A DNA stretch of 39,056 bases from an uncultured Candidatus Saccharibacteria bacterium (GCA_948663575.1 CAPNAV010000008.1:1-39056), one strand, 5' to 3'; shown: positions 15,700-24,117, counted from the stretch's first letter. The notes: generated from the sequence alone by a model not told the origin. Made by a program: numbers and translations.

Positions 15700-16353
15700 A
15701 TGGAAAAAAAGTTCAAAATTGCATTAGCTAGTATAGGTATTGTAGCCGGAATTATGGTTACGTTTGTGCCGCTCACGTCTTACGCCGTTGAAGGTGATGC
15801 GTTTCAGACTAATACTAAATCTGAAATCACCATTGGTGAGAATAAACCATCTGCTGATTCTACGGTTTCTGTGCGAGTTGCGCCAGTAATTTCTCTTGAA
15901 GTAACTGTTGATGGTAATCTCGATGATGATAAGACTATGGCTTTTACACTCGCTCCTAACACCACTAGCAGTAAGAATTTTACCGCCAAAGTCACCAGTA
16001 CGCAGAAATATACGATTTCCGTTCATGCCGACAACAAATGCGATGAAAACGAGAATTACGACGCTGATGCCGGCTGTAGCAAAACTACAATGTATCATAC
16101 CGATGATCCAGTCGGCTCCTCAATCAAAGGTATTGTTGGTGATGGCAAAGTCGTCAAGGGTACTAGCTCATGGGGTATCAAACTTGCTGATAATACCGAC
16201 TATAGCGTAGTTCCTTCAGTTGCTACTGTTTTTTATACTAGTGATGGTCCCGCTAGCCAAGAAACAAAATTCTCAGTTGGTATTGCTGCTGGCACCGATC
16301 TTATCGCCGGGGCATACTCTAATACTATCTACGTAACCGCGGCCGCTAATTAA
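15700..16353 (+). CDS. secreted beta-rich surface protein
   Basis: A 217-residue protein with a clear signal peptide (basic MEKKFK, hydrophobic core, likely cut after TSYA near residue 29). The mature part is Thr/Ser/Asp-rich with alternating strands, two Cys (NKCDEN and AGCSKT) likely to form one disulfide, and a C-terminal LIAGAYSNTIYVTAA. Overall it resembles secreted WxL-like or pilin-like surface proteins, but I see no WxL motif. The downstream gene encodes a DUF916-like protein, the usual partner of WxL proteins, which supports a surface role. Exact family not certain. Confidence 0.75.
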   Translation: MEKKFKIALASIGIVAGIMVTFVPLTSYAVEGDAFQTNTKSEITIGENKPSADSTVSVRVAPVISLEVTVDGNLDDDKTMAFTLAPNTTSSKNFTAKVTSTQKYTISVHADNKCDENENYDADAGCSKTTMYHTDDPVGSSIKGIVGDGKVVKGTSSWGIKLADNTDYSVVPSVATVFYTSDGPASQETKFSVGIAAGTDLIAGAYSNTIYVTAAAN

Positions 16354-16361
16354 TAGATATT

Positions 16362-17306
16362 ATGCTCAAAAAGATCTGTCTCCTTCTTGCTATTGTCATT
16401 TGTTCCGCTTTGTCGGCTCCATCTGCTTCCGCTAAATCTGGTGACGTCGTCATGCACATTAATCCTTCCGAGCAGGATCTCGAGCTCGAGCCAGGCCATC
16501 GTTACGAATCGTCGATCACGGTTTATAACGTTGGCCGACTTGGTTTTGACTTTGAGGTTAGTATCTCCCCATACCAAACCCAAAATACCGATTATTCTCC
16601 AGATTTCTCTACAGAAAGCGCTTATACCCGTATTACCGAGTGGATTACGCTCCCTCAAACCGAGTTTCACGTTGAGCCGGGCTATGCCGAAGTTGTTAAT
16701 TTTGTTATCGACGTTCCCGACAACGTTCCTGGCGGCGGCCAATATGCAGCTATTATGGTTCGCCCCAAAAACAACAGCGAAGAAAGCGACGCTTCTATCA
16801 AAATCGTAGGTCAAATCGCAGCAATAATCTATGGCCATGTCAACGGTGACGAGGTTCGCGCGGATGGATCTATGCTTGAGCATCATTTCCCCAGCTTCAT
16901 CCTTGGCAACAACTTTAGTATTACTTCTACTTTTGAAAATACCGGCAATATCGACTATCGTGTTATTGAGACTCTATCCATCCGTAACTTTTTCACTAAC
17001 GAAGAGATTATCACTCCGCTCACGCTTTCCTCAGCTGGACATCCTCTCGGCACTCTCAAAGCCTCAGTTCTGCCTGGCACGACAAGGGTAGTTAGCATGT
17101 CTTGGACTGGAGCTCCGCAGTTGGGTATTTTCCGCGTTACCAATACCATCTCCTACCTGGATCACAGCGAAGTTTATGAAAAAGTGGTAGTTCTTTGCCC
17201 GCTCTGGCTAATCGTGCTTTTCGCTATTTTCATTATTATAATTGTCATTGCCGTAGTTTCATATTTCCGCCGTCAACGCAAAAACGAGCCACAAGCTTTC
17301 TGGTGA
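16362..17306 (+). CDS. DUF916-like (WxLIP-type) surface protein
   Basis: A 314-residue exported protein: signal peptide cut near SASA (residue ~24), an N-terminal Ig-like domain with INPSEQDLELEPGHRYESSITVYNVG, PGYAEVVNFVIDVP and PGGGQYAAIMV typical of DUF916, a second beta domain, a C-terminal membrane anchor (about 275-298) and basic tail YFRRQRK. The anchor holds it on the outer face of the membrane. It starts 8 bases after the 15700 gene, so both are one operon, and the two proteins probably work together at the cell surface, possibly in contact with a host cell. Confidence 0.78.
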   Translation: MLKKICLLLAIVICSALSAPSASAKSGDVVMHINPSEQDLELEPGHRYESSITVYNVGRLGFDFEVSISPYQTQNTDYSPDFSTESAYTRITEWITLPQTEFHVEPGYAEVVNFVIDVPDNVPGGGQYAAIMVRPKNNSEESDASIKIVGQIAAIIYGHVNGDEVRADGSMLEHHFPSFILGNNFSITSTFENTGNIDYRVIETLSIRNFFTNEEIITPLTLSSAGHPLGTLKASVLPGTTRVVSMSWTGAPQLGIFRVTNTISYLDHSEVYEKVVVLCPLWLIVLFAIFIIIIVIAVVSYFRRQRKNEPQAFW

Positions 17307-17351
17307 TATTAAAATTAAGACTAAAAGTGACACCGAGAATTACTCAAGGCG

Positions 17352-17380
17352 TTGCTTTTTTGACGTATCCGTTGTAAAAT
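17352..17380 (+). promoter_or_regulatory. typA promoter
   Basis: TTGCTT 17352-17357, 17 bp, TAAAAT 17375-17380, then 8 nt to ATG 17389. The transcript should be leaderless or nearly so. Confidence 0.55.
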
Positions 17381-17388
17381 AATCTGAT

Positions 17389-19233
17389 ATGAAAGACAAA
17401 ATCCGCAACGTTGCAATTATCGCTCACGTCGACCACGGCAAAACCACCCTCGTCGATGGTCTTTTGAAGCAGTCGCATACTTTCCGCGACAACCAAGCTG
17501 AGATGTCTCAGACTCTCATTATGGATTCCATGGATCAAGAACATGAGCGAGGCATTACAATCACCGCCAAACAAACCTCAGTCAATTATAATGGCTACAA
17601 AATTAATATTATCGACACTCCAGGCCACGCTGATTTTTCTGGCGAGGTAGAACGCACGCTCAATATGGCGGATGGTGTTGTTTTAGTGGTCGATGCACAA
17701 GAAGGCCCCATGCCTCAGACCAAATTCGTCCTCCAAAAAGCCCTGAGCCTTCATCTGAAGCCGGTTGTCATTATTAACAAAATCGACAAACCCGCCGCTC
17801 GCATTGAAGAAGTCGAGAGTGAAATTGCCGACCTTTTCCTTGAACTAGCCAGCGATGAGTCTCAACTCAATTACCCGATTTATTACGCAATCGCTCGTGA
17901 TGGCAAAGCCGGCAAAACTACGAATCTCGATGACGACCTCCATGTGATTTTTGACGCCATCATCAATGAGATTCCTGCTCCGAAAATCGACGGAAACGCC
18001 GAAAAAGGTGCCCAACTTCTCGTTGCTGCGCTCGCTGCTGATAGTTATCTTGGTAAATATGCTATCGGCAAGATTTTTCGTGGCAAGCTCAAGAAAGGCG
18101 AAACCGTGTCGGTCTTGCATACTGAGGCTTTCACGGAGCCATCTGCGCAGGGCGGTCTTATAAAAGCCACAAAAAATAAAATCGACCGTCTTTTCGTCTA
18201 TAAAGGTCTTGGTCGCGAAGAAGTTGACGAAGCCGAAGCTGGTGACATTATCGCGATTACAGGCGTTGCCGAAGCTAGTATTGGTGATACTATCGCTACT
18301 GGCGATACTCCCGAAGCTCTCCCTACGATCGAGCTCGAGCCGCCTACGCTCAGCATCTATATTGGTCCTAACACCTCCCCGCTTAAAGGCCAGGAGGGTG
18401 AGTTTACTACTTCTCGTCAAATCGCCGAACGTCTCGAAAGGGAATTGGAGACGAACATTGCCCTCAAAATTGTTCCCGAAGGCTTGGGCTACAAAGTTTC
18501 CGGTCGCGGCGAGCTACATCTCTCTGTCCTAATCGAAACCATGCGCCGCGAAGGCTATGAGCTAGAAACTGGTCGCCCAGAGGTCGTTTATAAAGAAATT
18601 GACGGCGTCAAACAAGAACCAGTCGAAGAACTCACTATCGAAGTTGAGCCAGAATTTGTTGGCGCTGTCTCTCAGGAGCTTGGCATTCGCCGCGCCGATT
18701 TAAAGAGTCAAGAATTGACCAGTTCCGGCAGTACTCGTTTCACCTATGAAATCACTACCGCCGCCCTGATCGGTCTTCGCAATAATCTTCTTACCGCCAC
18801 AAAAGGCACGGCCATTATGTCCTCTCTGCCATCTGGCTATCGCCCAGTCGAGGGTAAGTATAAGCCTGAGCGCAACGGTGCCTTAATTTCCTTTGAGTCG
18901 GGCACTAGTACATCCTATGCTCTCGACGCCGCTCAAGCCCGTGGTATCCTCTTTATTCCGCCTGGCGTGCCAGTATATCAGGGTATGATTGTTGGCCTTA
19001 GCAACAAAAAGGACGATCTTGATATTAATATCTGCAAGGAAAAACAGCTCACTAATATGCGTACTCACGCTTCTGATGGCGCCATCCAGCTCACTCCGCA
19101 CACTCAGTATTCCCTCGAGCAGTGCATTGATTTCTTACTTGATGATGAACTCCTAGAAGTTACCCCCAAATCCCTCCGCCTTCGCAAGCGCCAGCTCGAT
19201 CCCGTCAAGCGCAAGCGTGAGAACAAGGCCTAA
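17389..19233 (+). CDS. typA: translational GTPase TypA/BipA
   Basis: A 614-residue ribosome-binding GTPase of normal length. G1 AHVDHGKTT (12-20), G2 with MDSMDQEHERGITI, G3 DTPGHADF and G4 NKIDKP are all intact, followed by domain II, the EF-G-like III and V domains (RGELHLSVLIETMRREGYEL) and the BipA-specific C-terminal region (HASDGAIQLTP). BipA helps ribosome assembly and stress adaptation. A basic tail RKRQLDPVKRKRENKA ends the protein. Promoter predicts a near-leaderless mRNA. Confidence 0.96.
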   Translation: MKDKIRNVAIIAHVDHGKTTLVDGLLKQSHTFRDNQAEMSQTLIMDSMDQEHERGITITAKQTSVNYNGYKINIIDTPGHADFSGEVERTLNMADGVVLVVDAQEGPMPQTKFVLQKALSLHLKPVVIINKIDKPAARIEEVESEIADLFLELASDESQLNYPIYYAIARDGKAGKTTNLDDDLHVIFDAIINEIPAPKIDGNAEKGAQLLVAALAADSYLGKYAIGKIFRGKLKKGETVSVLHTEAFTEPSAQGGLIKATKNKIDRLFVYKGLGREEVDEAEAGDIIAITGVAEASIGDTIATGDTPEALPTIELEPPTLSIYIGPNTSPLKGQEGEFTTSRQIAERLERELETNIALKIVPEGLGYKVSGRGELHLSVLIETMRREGYELETGRPEVVYKEIDGVKQEPVEELTIEVEPEFVGAVSQELGIRRADLKSQELTSSGSTRFTYEITTAALIGLRNNLLTATKGTAIMSSLPSGYRPVEGKYKPERNGALISFESGTSTSYALDAAQARGILFIPPGVPVYQGMIVGLSNKKDDLDINICKEKQLTNMRTHASDGAIQLTPHTQYSLEQCIDFLLDDELLEVTPKSLRLRKRQLDPVKRKRENKA

Positions 19234-19615
19234 GTATATCACCTCCTCGGTTAGCAACCTAACTAATGTGTCTAGTCAAGATTTCACCAATCTCCGTCAT
19301 TTCGCTAGCGCTTATGTGAGAGAACTATTCTCAAAAAATGTTTTACTAAGACGCTCACGCTCTCGGTTACTATTTCGATTAACGCTCGAATACATTATTA
19401 CAGTCTTAACACCGCTTATACTCCATAAAATCTCGTCAAAACGTAGGAAATGTTATAAAACTACTAGACAAAATCGCAAAAGTATGCTACAATGTAGATA
19501 TGGAGACCCAGTCTCCCAGTTTGTCATCGGTTAAAAATGTCTAGAACCGGATGACTGTATCTTAAAAAGTAGTCTGCATTGTTTTTGTTTCAAAAATTCC
19601 AAGGAGGGATGGAAA
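19234..19615 (+). other. intergenic region with leader cassette C
   Basis: Left part (19234-19460) shows no gene or RNA I can recognise; there is a short GTTAG/CTAAC inverted repeat near 19253. Right part is cassette C and the leader of the 19616 gene. Confidence 0.5.
19465..19615 (+). promoter_or_regulatory. leader cassette C, upstream of the 19616 gene
   Basis: TAGACA 19465-19470, 17 bp, TATGC then TACAAT 19488-19493; predicted start near 19500. ATG 19500 sits on that start and opens a 14-residue frame METQSPSLSSVKNV ending TAG 19544. The leader has hairpin GGAGA/TCTCC, then AGTTTGTCAT 25 nt after the -10 box, then a longer stem CATCGGTT/AACCGGATG with one bulge. AAGGAGGG then precedes ATG 19616. 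Confidence 0.6.
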
Positions 19616-20326
19616 ATGATTGAATGGAGTAATCTCAATGCCATATCATATGGCGACAGTACTATGCATCTAAAAGAGGTTAATGTAATCCTTGCAGTTT
19701 TGGACGAACTTCTGAAAGAGCCTAACCGTGCCGATGCTGTAGGTAGTTTTGCGCTGCACTGTCAGGCTTACAATAGTAGTTGTATCTACGATCATGCCGC
19801 TGTAGTCGCGGCGGTAGTCGGCAATCCTTGCTGTGTATCTGAGACTTGCAAGAATATCGTCAATACCTCAATTCACGAAGCTCTGGAGTGGCCAGCCTAC
19901 GACTCGCGTTTCTGGCAACATTTTAGCAACAATTTCCTTCAGATAGCTGGGCAGCATTATCCAAAAACACGAATCTATCGTGAGGGCAAACTAATCGTCC
20001 TTATCGTCAATGCTACTCACGGCCGTTTCTTGGCTAGTCTTGTATTAAGGCGTAATAACACCGAGCTTGCCACAGGAGGTCGCGAAATTTTACGCGCCCT
20101 CGCCGTCGCAATCGCTCGGCTGTCGCTTCAGGATGAATTCTTACGGTCAGGCGTAGACGATGGTATCGTCTCTGGTAATGTCACTGCGCCGATTCGATAT
20201 GTTCATAGGCTGTTCGACGAATGTGAACTTAGCGCCTTGAATGTTTGGGAAAAATGGGTGACCCAACATATTGAAATAGCGGACACCTTATTTTTTCGCA
20301 GAACCAAGCCTTTTCCGGCTTCGTAA
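19616..20326 (+). CDS. soluble protein of unknown function
   Basis: A 236-residue protein starting MIEWSNLNAISYGD. It seems cytoplasmic: no signal peptide or membrane segment. A Cys-rich part (ALHCQAYNSSCIYDHAA, NPCCVSETCKN) lies near residues 50-82, followed by an alpha/beta part with LIVLIVNATHGRFLASLVLRR. I do not recognise it. Its ribosome site AAGGAGGG is strong, and it shares a transcript with the transglutaminase-like gene 52 bases downstream, so the two may be functionally linked. Confidence 0.68.
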   Translation: MIEWSNLNAISYGDSTMHLKEVNVILAVLDELLKEPNRADAVGSFALHCQAYNSSCIYDHAAVVAAVVGNPCCVSETCKNIVNTSIHEALEWPAYDSRFWQHFSNNFLQIAGQHYPKTRIYREGKLIVLIVNATHGRFLASLVLRRNNTELATGGREILRALAVAIARLSLQDEFLRSGVDDGIVSGNVTAPIRYVHRLFDECELSALNVWEKWVTQHIEIADTLFFRRTKPFPAS

Positions 20327-20378
20327 TTGGCTCTACTAGTAGAATAACCAGTATTAGTCTTAGAAAGGGGTGGAAGAA

Positions 20379-21179
20379 ATGAATTTTTCTATAGCTCGAA
20401 GTGTTCAAATTATTATCATGATCTTCCTGATTGGCGGTTTTGTTATAGTGCTCTATCGAAACCAGCGAGTGCAATTAGAGGCGATCTATTGCGTTCTCAT
20501 GAGTGAGCTTAGCCAATTTTATCTCTGTCGCTATAGTCTTTATGACATGATTGTTAGTCAGTTTATTCCGCGCTTCACGGATTCTAACCACGAAGGCTTT
20601 TGCTACGCTTTTTCCGCTGCTATCATGCTGTCTTTACGAAAATATCGTAATGCACGGTTAGTACGCGGGTATATTGACTATCGGGATCTCCACTCTAACC
20701 ATTCGTGGGTTGAGGTGAGAATTCTTGGCGTTTGGCTGGTAGTTGATCCTAATATTATGATTGCCGGTTTTACTACCCGCTCTTGGTATTACCGTACTAT
20801 TCGTCCCGAAGTTAAGCGTGTGTACAAATACTGCGAATTCTGGAGTGATCCCTATGCCGATGAATTCTTTCAGCGTATGTCTGTACGGAAGACTTCGCAT
20901 ATTTTCTATAATCTGTGTCAGCGCTATACGCCTCACGAAAAGAACTCTGTCGAGATAATTAGCCCCGAACGATATCGAGCTAAAAATCTCGCATTCTTCG
21001 ACGACGGTCTGTATTATGTCTTTCCTCCTGAAAGTGGCTTCTATTGTGAGCAATCTATTATCAATGAACTGATGGCGCGCCCTGCGCGACTGTCTCCTAA
21101 GAGACATACTATTCGTAGCATTAATTATAGTAAGCGTCATGTTCAAGCAGACTCATCTCTAACATCCCCCGCTGTATAG
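20379..21179 (+). CDS. membrane-anchored transglutaminase-like (papain-fold) protein
   Basis: A 266-residue protein with one N-terminal membrane anchor (about 9-27) and an exported domain that carries a full Cys-His-Asp triad in the transglutaminase-like order: Cys75 in HEGFCYAFSAAIML, His108 in NHSWVEV and Asp123 in VWLVVDPN. The spacing (33 and 15 residues) matches bacterial transglutaminase-core proteins, which cleave or cross-link amide bonds, often in proteins or the cell wall. ATG 20379 is preferred over GTG 20370 because AAAGGGGTGG lies 6-8 bases before it. Sits second in the cassette C operon; a 10-bp hairpin overlaps its stop codon. The C-terminus is basic. Confidence 0.75.
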   Translation: MNFSIARSVQIIIMIFLIGGFVIVLYRNQRVQLEAIYCVLMSELSQFYLCRYSLYDMIVSQFIPRFTDSNHEGFCYAFSAAIMLSLRKYRNARLVRGYIDYRDLHSNHSWVEVRILGVWLVVDPNIMIAGFTTRSWYYRTIRPEVKRVYKYCEFWSDPYADEFFQRMSVRKTSHIFYNLCQRYTPHEKNSVEIISPERYRAKNLAFFDDGLYYVFPPESGFYCEQSIINELMARPARLSPKRHTIRSINYSKRHVQADSSLTSPAV

Positions 21180-21187
21180 CGGGGGAT
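21164..21187 (+). terminator. 10-bp GC-rich hairpin over the stop codon
   Basis: ATCCCCCGCT and AGCGGGGGAT pair perfectly with loop GTAT, which contains part of the TAG stop of the 20379 gene. Followed by CTACTCTT, not a clean T-run. It probably ends or stabilises the transcript and insulates tatD, whose -10 box is 12 bases away. Confidence 0.65.
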
Positions 21188-21211
21188 CTACTCTTATGTT
21201 ACAATATATAC

Positions 21212-21967
21212 ATGTTAATCGACACTCATTGTCATCTTCATGATCAAGAATGGTTTTTTCCGACGCAAGCCGAGCAATGTCTCAAACATGCCAAGGAAAA
21301 CGGCATAGAAAAAATCATCTGTATCGGTACCGACCCCGAAGATTCGCAAGTTGCGCAAGCTTTCGCTTCTGTTCATCAAGGTGTTTATTGGACTTATGGT
21401 ATTCACCCTGAGCATGCTAGTAAGTTTTCTCAAGATGCCATCGAACTCGCGAAATCTCTGCTAATTTCAGATACTGCCCCGTCAACCGCTGTTGCCATTG
21501 GCGAGATTGGCCTTGATTATCATTATGATGGCTACGACCGTGCTGCTCAAATAGCCCTCTTTGAGCAGATGCTCCAGCTTGCCAGAGATTGCAATCTCCC
21601 TGTTTCATTACATATTCGCGAAGCATTTGTTGATGCTTTTGCTGTCATTGATAATTTTTCAGACCTAACTGGCGTCGTCCATAGTTTTACTGGCAGCAAA
21701 CACGAGTTAAAACAAGCTCTTGACCGTGGATTTTATGTTGGAGTCAACGGCTTGGCCACCTATTCCACCATAAATTTGCCTCCACTTGAAAAAATGTTAC
21801 TAGAAACTGACGCCCCGTTCTTGACACCAATTCCTAATCGTGGTACGATGAATATGCCAGGGTATGTTCGCGATATTGCCAACTACCTAGCGGCGAAAAT
21901 GGGTGTGGCAGAACAGTTAATTGCGGAGCAGACAACCAAAAATGCACAACAACTATTTCACATCTAA
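21212..21967 (+). CDS. tatD: TatD family metal-dependent hydrolase (DNase)
   Basis: A 251-residue TatD family protein. Metal ligands are visible: HCHLH near the N-terminus (IDTHCHLHD), Glu in AIGEIGLDYHYD, His in SLHIREA, His in VVHSFTGS and Asp in LLETDAPFLTP. TatD enzymes are 3'-5' exonucleases on DNA and related nucleic acids. Length is normal. TACAAT 21200-21205, with TGT before it, leaves a 6-nt gap to ATG: leaderless. The 3' end overlaps a 47-codon frame. Confidence 0.94.
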   Translation: MLIDTHCHLHDQEWFFPTQAEQCLKHAKENGIEKIICIGTDPEDSQVAQAFASVHQGVYWTYGIHPEHASKFSQDAIELAKSLLISDTAPSTAVAIGEIGLDYHYDGYDRAAQIALFEQMLQLARDCNLPVSLHIREAFVDAFAVIDNFSDLTGVVHSFTGSKHELKQALDRGFYVGVNGLATYSTINLPPLEKMLLETDAPFLTPIPNRGTMNMPGYVRDIANYLAAKMGVAEQLIAEQTTKNAQQLFHI

Positions 21968-22085
21968 TCCAAATACTTTCGCCGACTTTAGCCGGGGCGA
22001 TTCAGATACTCCTGAGTCTCTCCTGTTGTATGCCGAATTATTAGATATTTCTCGGGAGATTGAGCTATGCCGTGCCTCTCTTTAA
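21942..22085 (+). CDS. possible 47-residue protein overlapping tatD
   Basis: ATG 21942 opens a 47-codon frame that overlaps the end of tatD by 26 bases and the start of the 22067 gene by 19 bases. The protein runs MHNNYFTSNP then an acidic middle and a C-terminal amphipathic stretch SLLYAELLDISREIELCR. The overlaps fill an otherwise silent ~100-base gap and would couple the three genes. There is only a weak ribosome site. It may be real or merely a chance frame; comparison with relatives would decide. Confidence 0.4.
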   Translation: MHNNYFTSNPNTFADFSRGDSDTPESLLLYAELLDISREIELCRASL

Positions 22086-22711
22086 AACATATTCACAATT
22101 CTAGGGCAATCTCTAGGAAATATCGCCATCAAAAGAAACTAGCCAAAAAAGCAATTTTATCTCAAAAAGCCGGCGCTAAGGTTGCAGCTCGCGTCGCCGC
22201 AAAAGCCTCTCGTCAATCTGCCCGCCAAGCTGCTGCCGCAGCACGTGCCGCCGAGCGCGCTTCTCGTCTTGCCAAAGCTACTGAAAATACTACAAATAAC
22301 CGCCAAAACTCCCGTATTACAGAGGAATCCATTCATATTCCGCATCACACTCCATCCCGCTTGCCTGATCATCCTAGCCGTGCCGACCTAATCAACGCTG
22401 AATCCCGCCTCGGTAGTACTATTTTTGGCCCAGTTCCGCAAGGCCATCGCCGCGAATTCTTTCATGATCAAGAAAATATCTGGATTTGGCATGAGGATTG
22501 GTCTGACAATGCCGCTGATGGACAGTCTCACTCTCATCAGCTCACCGTGCGCTACGAGGTACGCACCTCTGGCGTCTATAAAAAGGTTTCTGCTGGCAGT
22601 TATTTCAAGCTCGAAGGCGAAGAACTAGAGAATTTTCGCCGCGCCACTCACGCCTATCTCAATATCATCAAGACTCACCTCTATAATAACCCTATCCGTC
22701 GCACTAGATAA
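22067..22711 (+). CDS. basic Ala-rich protein of unknown function
   Basis: A 214-residue protein. Residues ~15-75 are a Lys/Arg/Ala-rich helix (KAGAKVAARVAAKASRQSAR and so on), reminiscent of histone H1-like or coiled-coil tails; residues ~110-214 form a small domain with STIFGPVPQGHRREFFHDQ, NIWIWHEDWSD, LTVRYEVRTSGVYKKVSAG and a C-terminal helix. Family not recognised. GGGAG lies ~9 bases before ATG. A stop codon stands directly upstream in frame, so the start is firm. An 8-bp inverted repeat GATAATAC/GTATTATC covers its stop codon. Confidence 0.7.
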   Translation: MPCLSLKHIHNSRAISRKYRHQKKLAKKAILSQKAGAKVAARVAAKASRQSARQAAAAARAAERASRLAKATENTTNNRQNSRITEESIHIPHHTPSRLPDHPSRADLINAESRLGSTIFGPVPQGHRREFFHDQENIWIWHEDWSDNAADGQSHSHQLTVRYEVRTSGVYKKVSAGSYFKLEGEELENFRRATHAYLNIIKTHLYNNPIRRTR

Positions 22712-22746
22712 TACGCTAAACGTAGTATTATCAATGCCGCCCCTGA

Positions 22747-22866
22747 GCCACCTGCAAACAACTCCTAAGTGATAATATCACCTTCATTAATGAACTTGGT
22801 ACTACTTCCGGAGTTAACAAAGATTCACAAATCCTCGCCCAGTTCAGGCTTTTTGAAGATGCTTGA
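22747..22866 (+). pseudogene. duplicated internal fragment of the TM2-domain gene
   Basis: Bases 22749-22860 are identical to 24760-24871 inside the TM2-domain gene. In the same frame the fragment reads TCKQLLSDNITFINELGTTS and onward to FRLFED, but TGA stands directly before it (22744) and TGA closes it at 22864. It has no start or ribosome site, so it is a broken piece, not a gene. Confidence 0.85.
22749..22860 (+). repeat. 112-bp direct repeat, left copy
   Basis: Perfect direct repeat of 24760-24871, offset 2011 bp. Both edges are sharp: left neighbours differ (GC versus AA before the shared C) and right neighbours differ (GCTTG versus TCCTA). Confidence 0.95.
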
Positions 22867-22923
22867 ATTTTCATAAGTAGTATCTAGCGGTAATAGGAAA
22901 TATCTATTTTTGTGAGGTTTCTA

Positions 22924-23000
22924 TTGACAAAATGCTCATGGTGTGCTACAATGAGAGTATAACCCGCAAATCTCTGTTTTGAGGGAAGGTTTTGCTGGGA
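22924..23000 (+). promoter_or_regulatory. leader cassette D, upstream of the 23026 gene
   Basis: TTGACA 22924-22929, 17 bp, TGTGC then TACAAT 22947-22952. The leader can pair CCCGCAAA with TTTGC-T-GGG, enclosing the GTTTTGCTGG element that begins 37 nt after the -10 box. AAAGGAAGG then precedes ATG 23026. Promoter nearly identical to cassette B. Confidence 0.6.
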
Positions 23001-23025
23001 GCACATTGAAAGGAAGGTGAATTAC

Positions 23026-23724
23026 ATGAGTCTAGTTGGCGCCGTTGAGAGGACGGTCGACGCCGTCAAATGCGTCGTCCAGATTCCGGGCTGGATCAGT
23101 CTTGCAAAGGAGGTGATTCATAACCGGAAGAACCGGTACTACCGAGCACGCTTTTACGAGGGGAACTTTCGAGATCTCCTCATTAAAAAGAAGGTGGATT
23201 GGTCTGCCTTCTGGGGAATAATCGAAGCGATTGCCTTCGTGACCCTTCTAATTCTTAGCCTTAACAACTTTGGCAAGGGGTTAAAGATTCTTGGCTGGAT
23301 ATCCTTGTTTTGTTCGCTGGCCTGTCTGGTCAATTTCCTGCTGAACTGTCAGACGTTCTTTGATCAGCTCAGCATTGCCAACGAAGTGGCATATCACGCC
23401 GCTTTGAAGGACATGGAAATGGCCAAGAAAAACCGTCGAGCGGCTCGGCAGCGGCAAGCATCTGGTACGCCCGCGCCCCGTCAGCAGCCACCCACTCAGC
23501 CCAAGCAATCTAGGCAAACCCGCCAATCTACCGTTCAGCGATCTGGAACCGCTCGCTCCGGCCCTGTCGCCCCGTTTGCTCGTGGCCCTATGCCTCCTGG
23601 CGGGCATGACGGTTCTTGCGGTCATCCCGGCCATCACGGTGGTTCCTGTGATCATGGCGGTCATGGCGGTCACGGCGGCTCTGGTGGTTGTTCTGGCGGT
23701 CATGGTGGTCATGGCGGATACTGA
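23026..23724 (+). CDS. two-pass membrane protein with Gly/His/Cys-rich tail
   Basis: A 232-residue protein: basic N-terminal region, two membrane segments (about 65-82 and 88-108), then a basic Gln/Pro/Arg-rich linker (about 130-190) and a 41-residue C-terminal tail with nine His, three Cys and many GGH units. Such tails bind divalent metals or behave as disordered low-complexity segments; the role here is unknown. By the positive-inside rule both ends are cytoplasmic. ATG 23026 is chosen because AAGGAAGG ends 9 bases upstream; GTG 23017 overlaps that site. The 3' half is more GC-rich than its neighbours. Cassette D drives it. Confidence 0.72.
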   Translation: MSLVGAVERTVDAVKCVVQIPGWISLAKEVIHNRKNRYYRARFYEGNFRDLLIKKKVDWSAFWGIIEAIAFVTLLILSLNNFGKGLKILGWISLFCSLACLVNFLLNCQTFFDQLSIANEVAYHAALKDMEMAKKNRRAARQRQASGTPAPRQQPPTQPKQSRQTRQSTVQRSGTARSGPVAPFARGPMPPGGHDGSCGHPGHHGGSCDHGGHGGHGGSGGCSGGHGGHGGY

Positions 23725-23819
23725 GGATAATGATCAATCCTCAAGGCAAGCTCTCGGCAATTAATCTAATTGCCACTTGCATATCTAAAATTCATCTCTC
23801 TGTTTTTAAACCCTCATCC

Positions 23820-23845
23820 GCCGCCTCGCTCGAGGCGGCATTTTC
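23820..23845 (+). terminator. intrinsic terminator after the Gly/His-tail gene
   Basis: GCCGCCTC and GAGGCGGC form an 8-bp GC-rich stem with a 4-base loop, followed by ATTTTCT. Strong candidate terminator. Confidence 0.85.
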
Positions 23846-24117
23846 TATCTTTATGTCTAGTCCTGCGGCTAATCTCTCTCCTTTTTTATACTCTAATCCT
23901 GCCCGCGCTTGACTCTATAAAACGCTCAGCAATAGTCAATGTAAATAATCTTTTATTATAGATGGCATCTCTCTACACTTGCATGTCCTATCTCACTTCA
24001 TTGATCTAGCGTAATCACTTTTTCATAGCTAATTGACAGTAATCTCGAAGCGATTAGGCATACTTGAGATATCGACCTATCTATTTTTGAAGCTATTTAA
24101 TTAGAGACATTCCGATC

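Larger units (their letters stand above)
22712..23025 (+). other. intergenic region with repeat fragment and leader cassette D
   Basis: Holds the inverted repeat over the previous stop, the 112-bp copy of a piece of the TM2 gene (22749-22860), and cassette D leading into the 23026 gene. Confidence 0.6.

Noticed and set aside
23281..23712. A 143-codon minus-strand frame under the Gly/His-tail gene
   Set aside because: It arises from the repetitive GGT/GGC and CAT codons of the plus-strand gene; no start signal on the minus strand.
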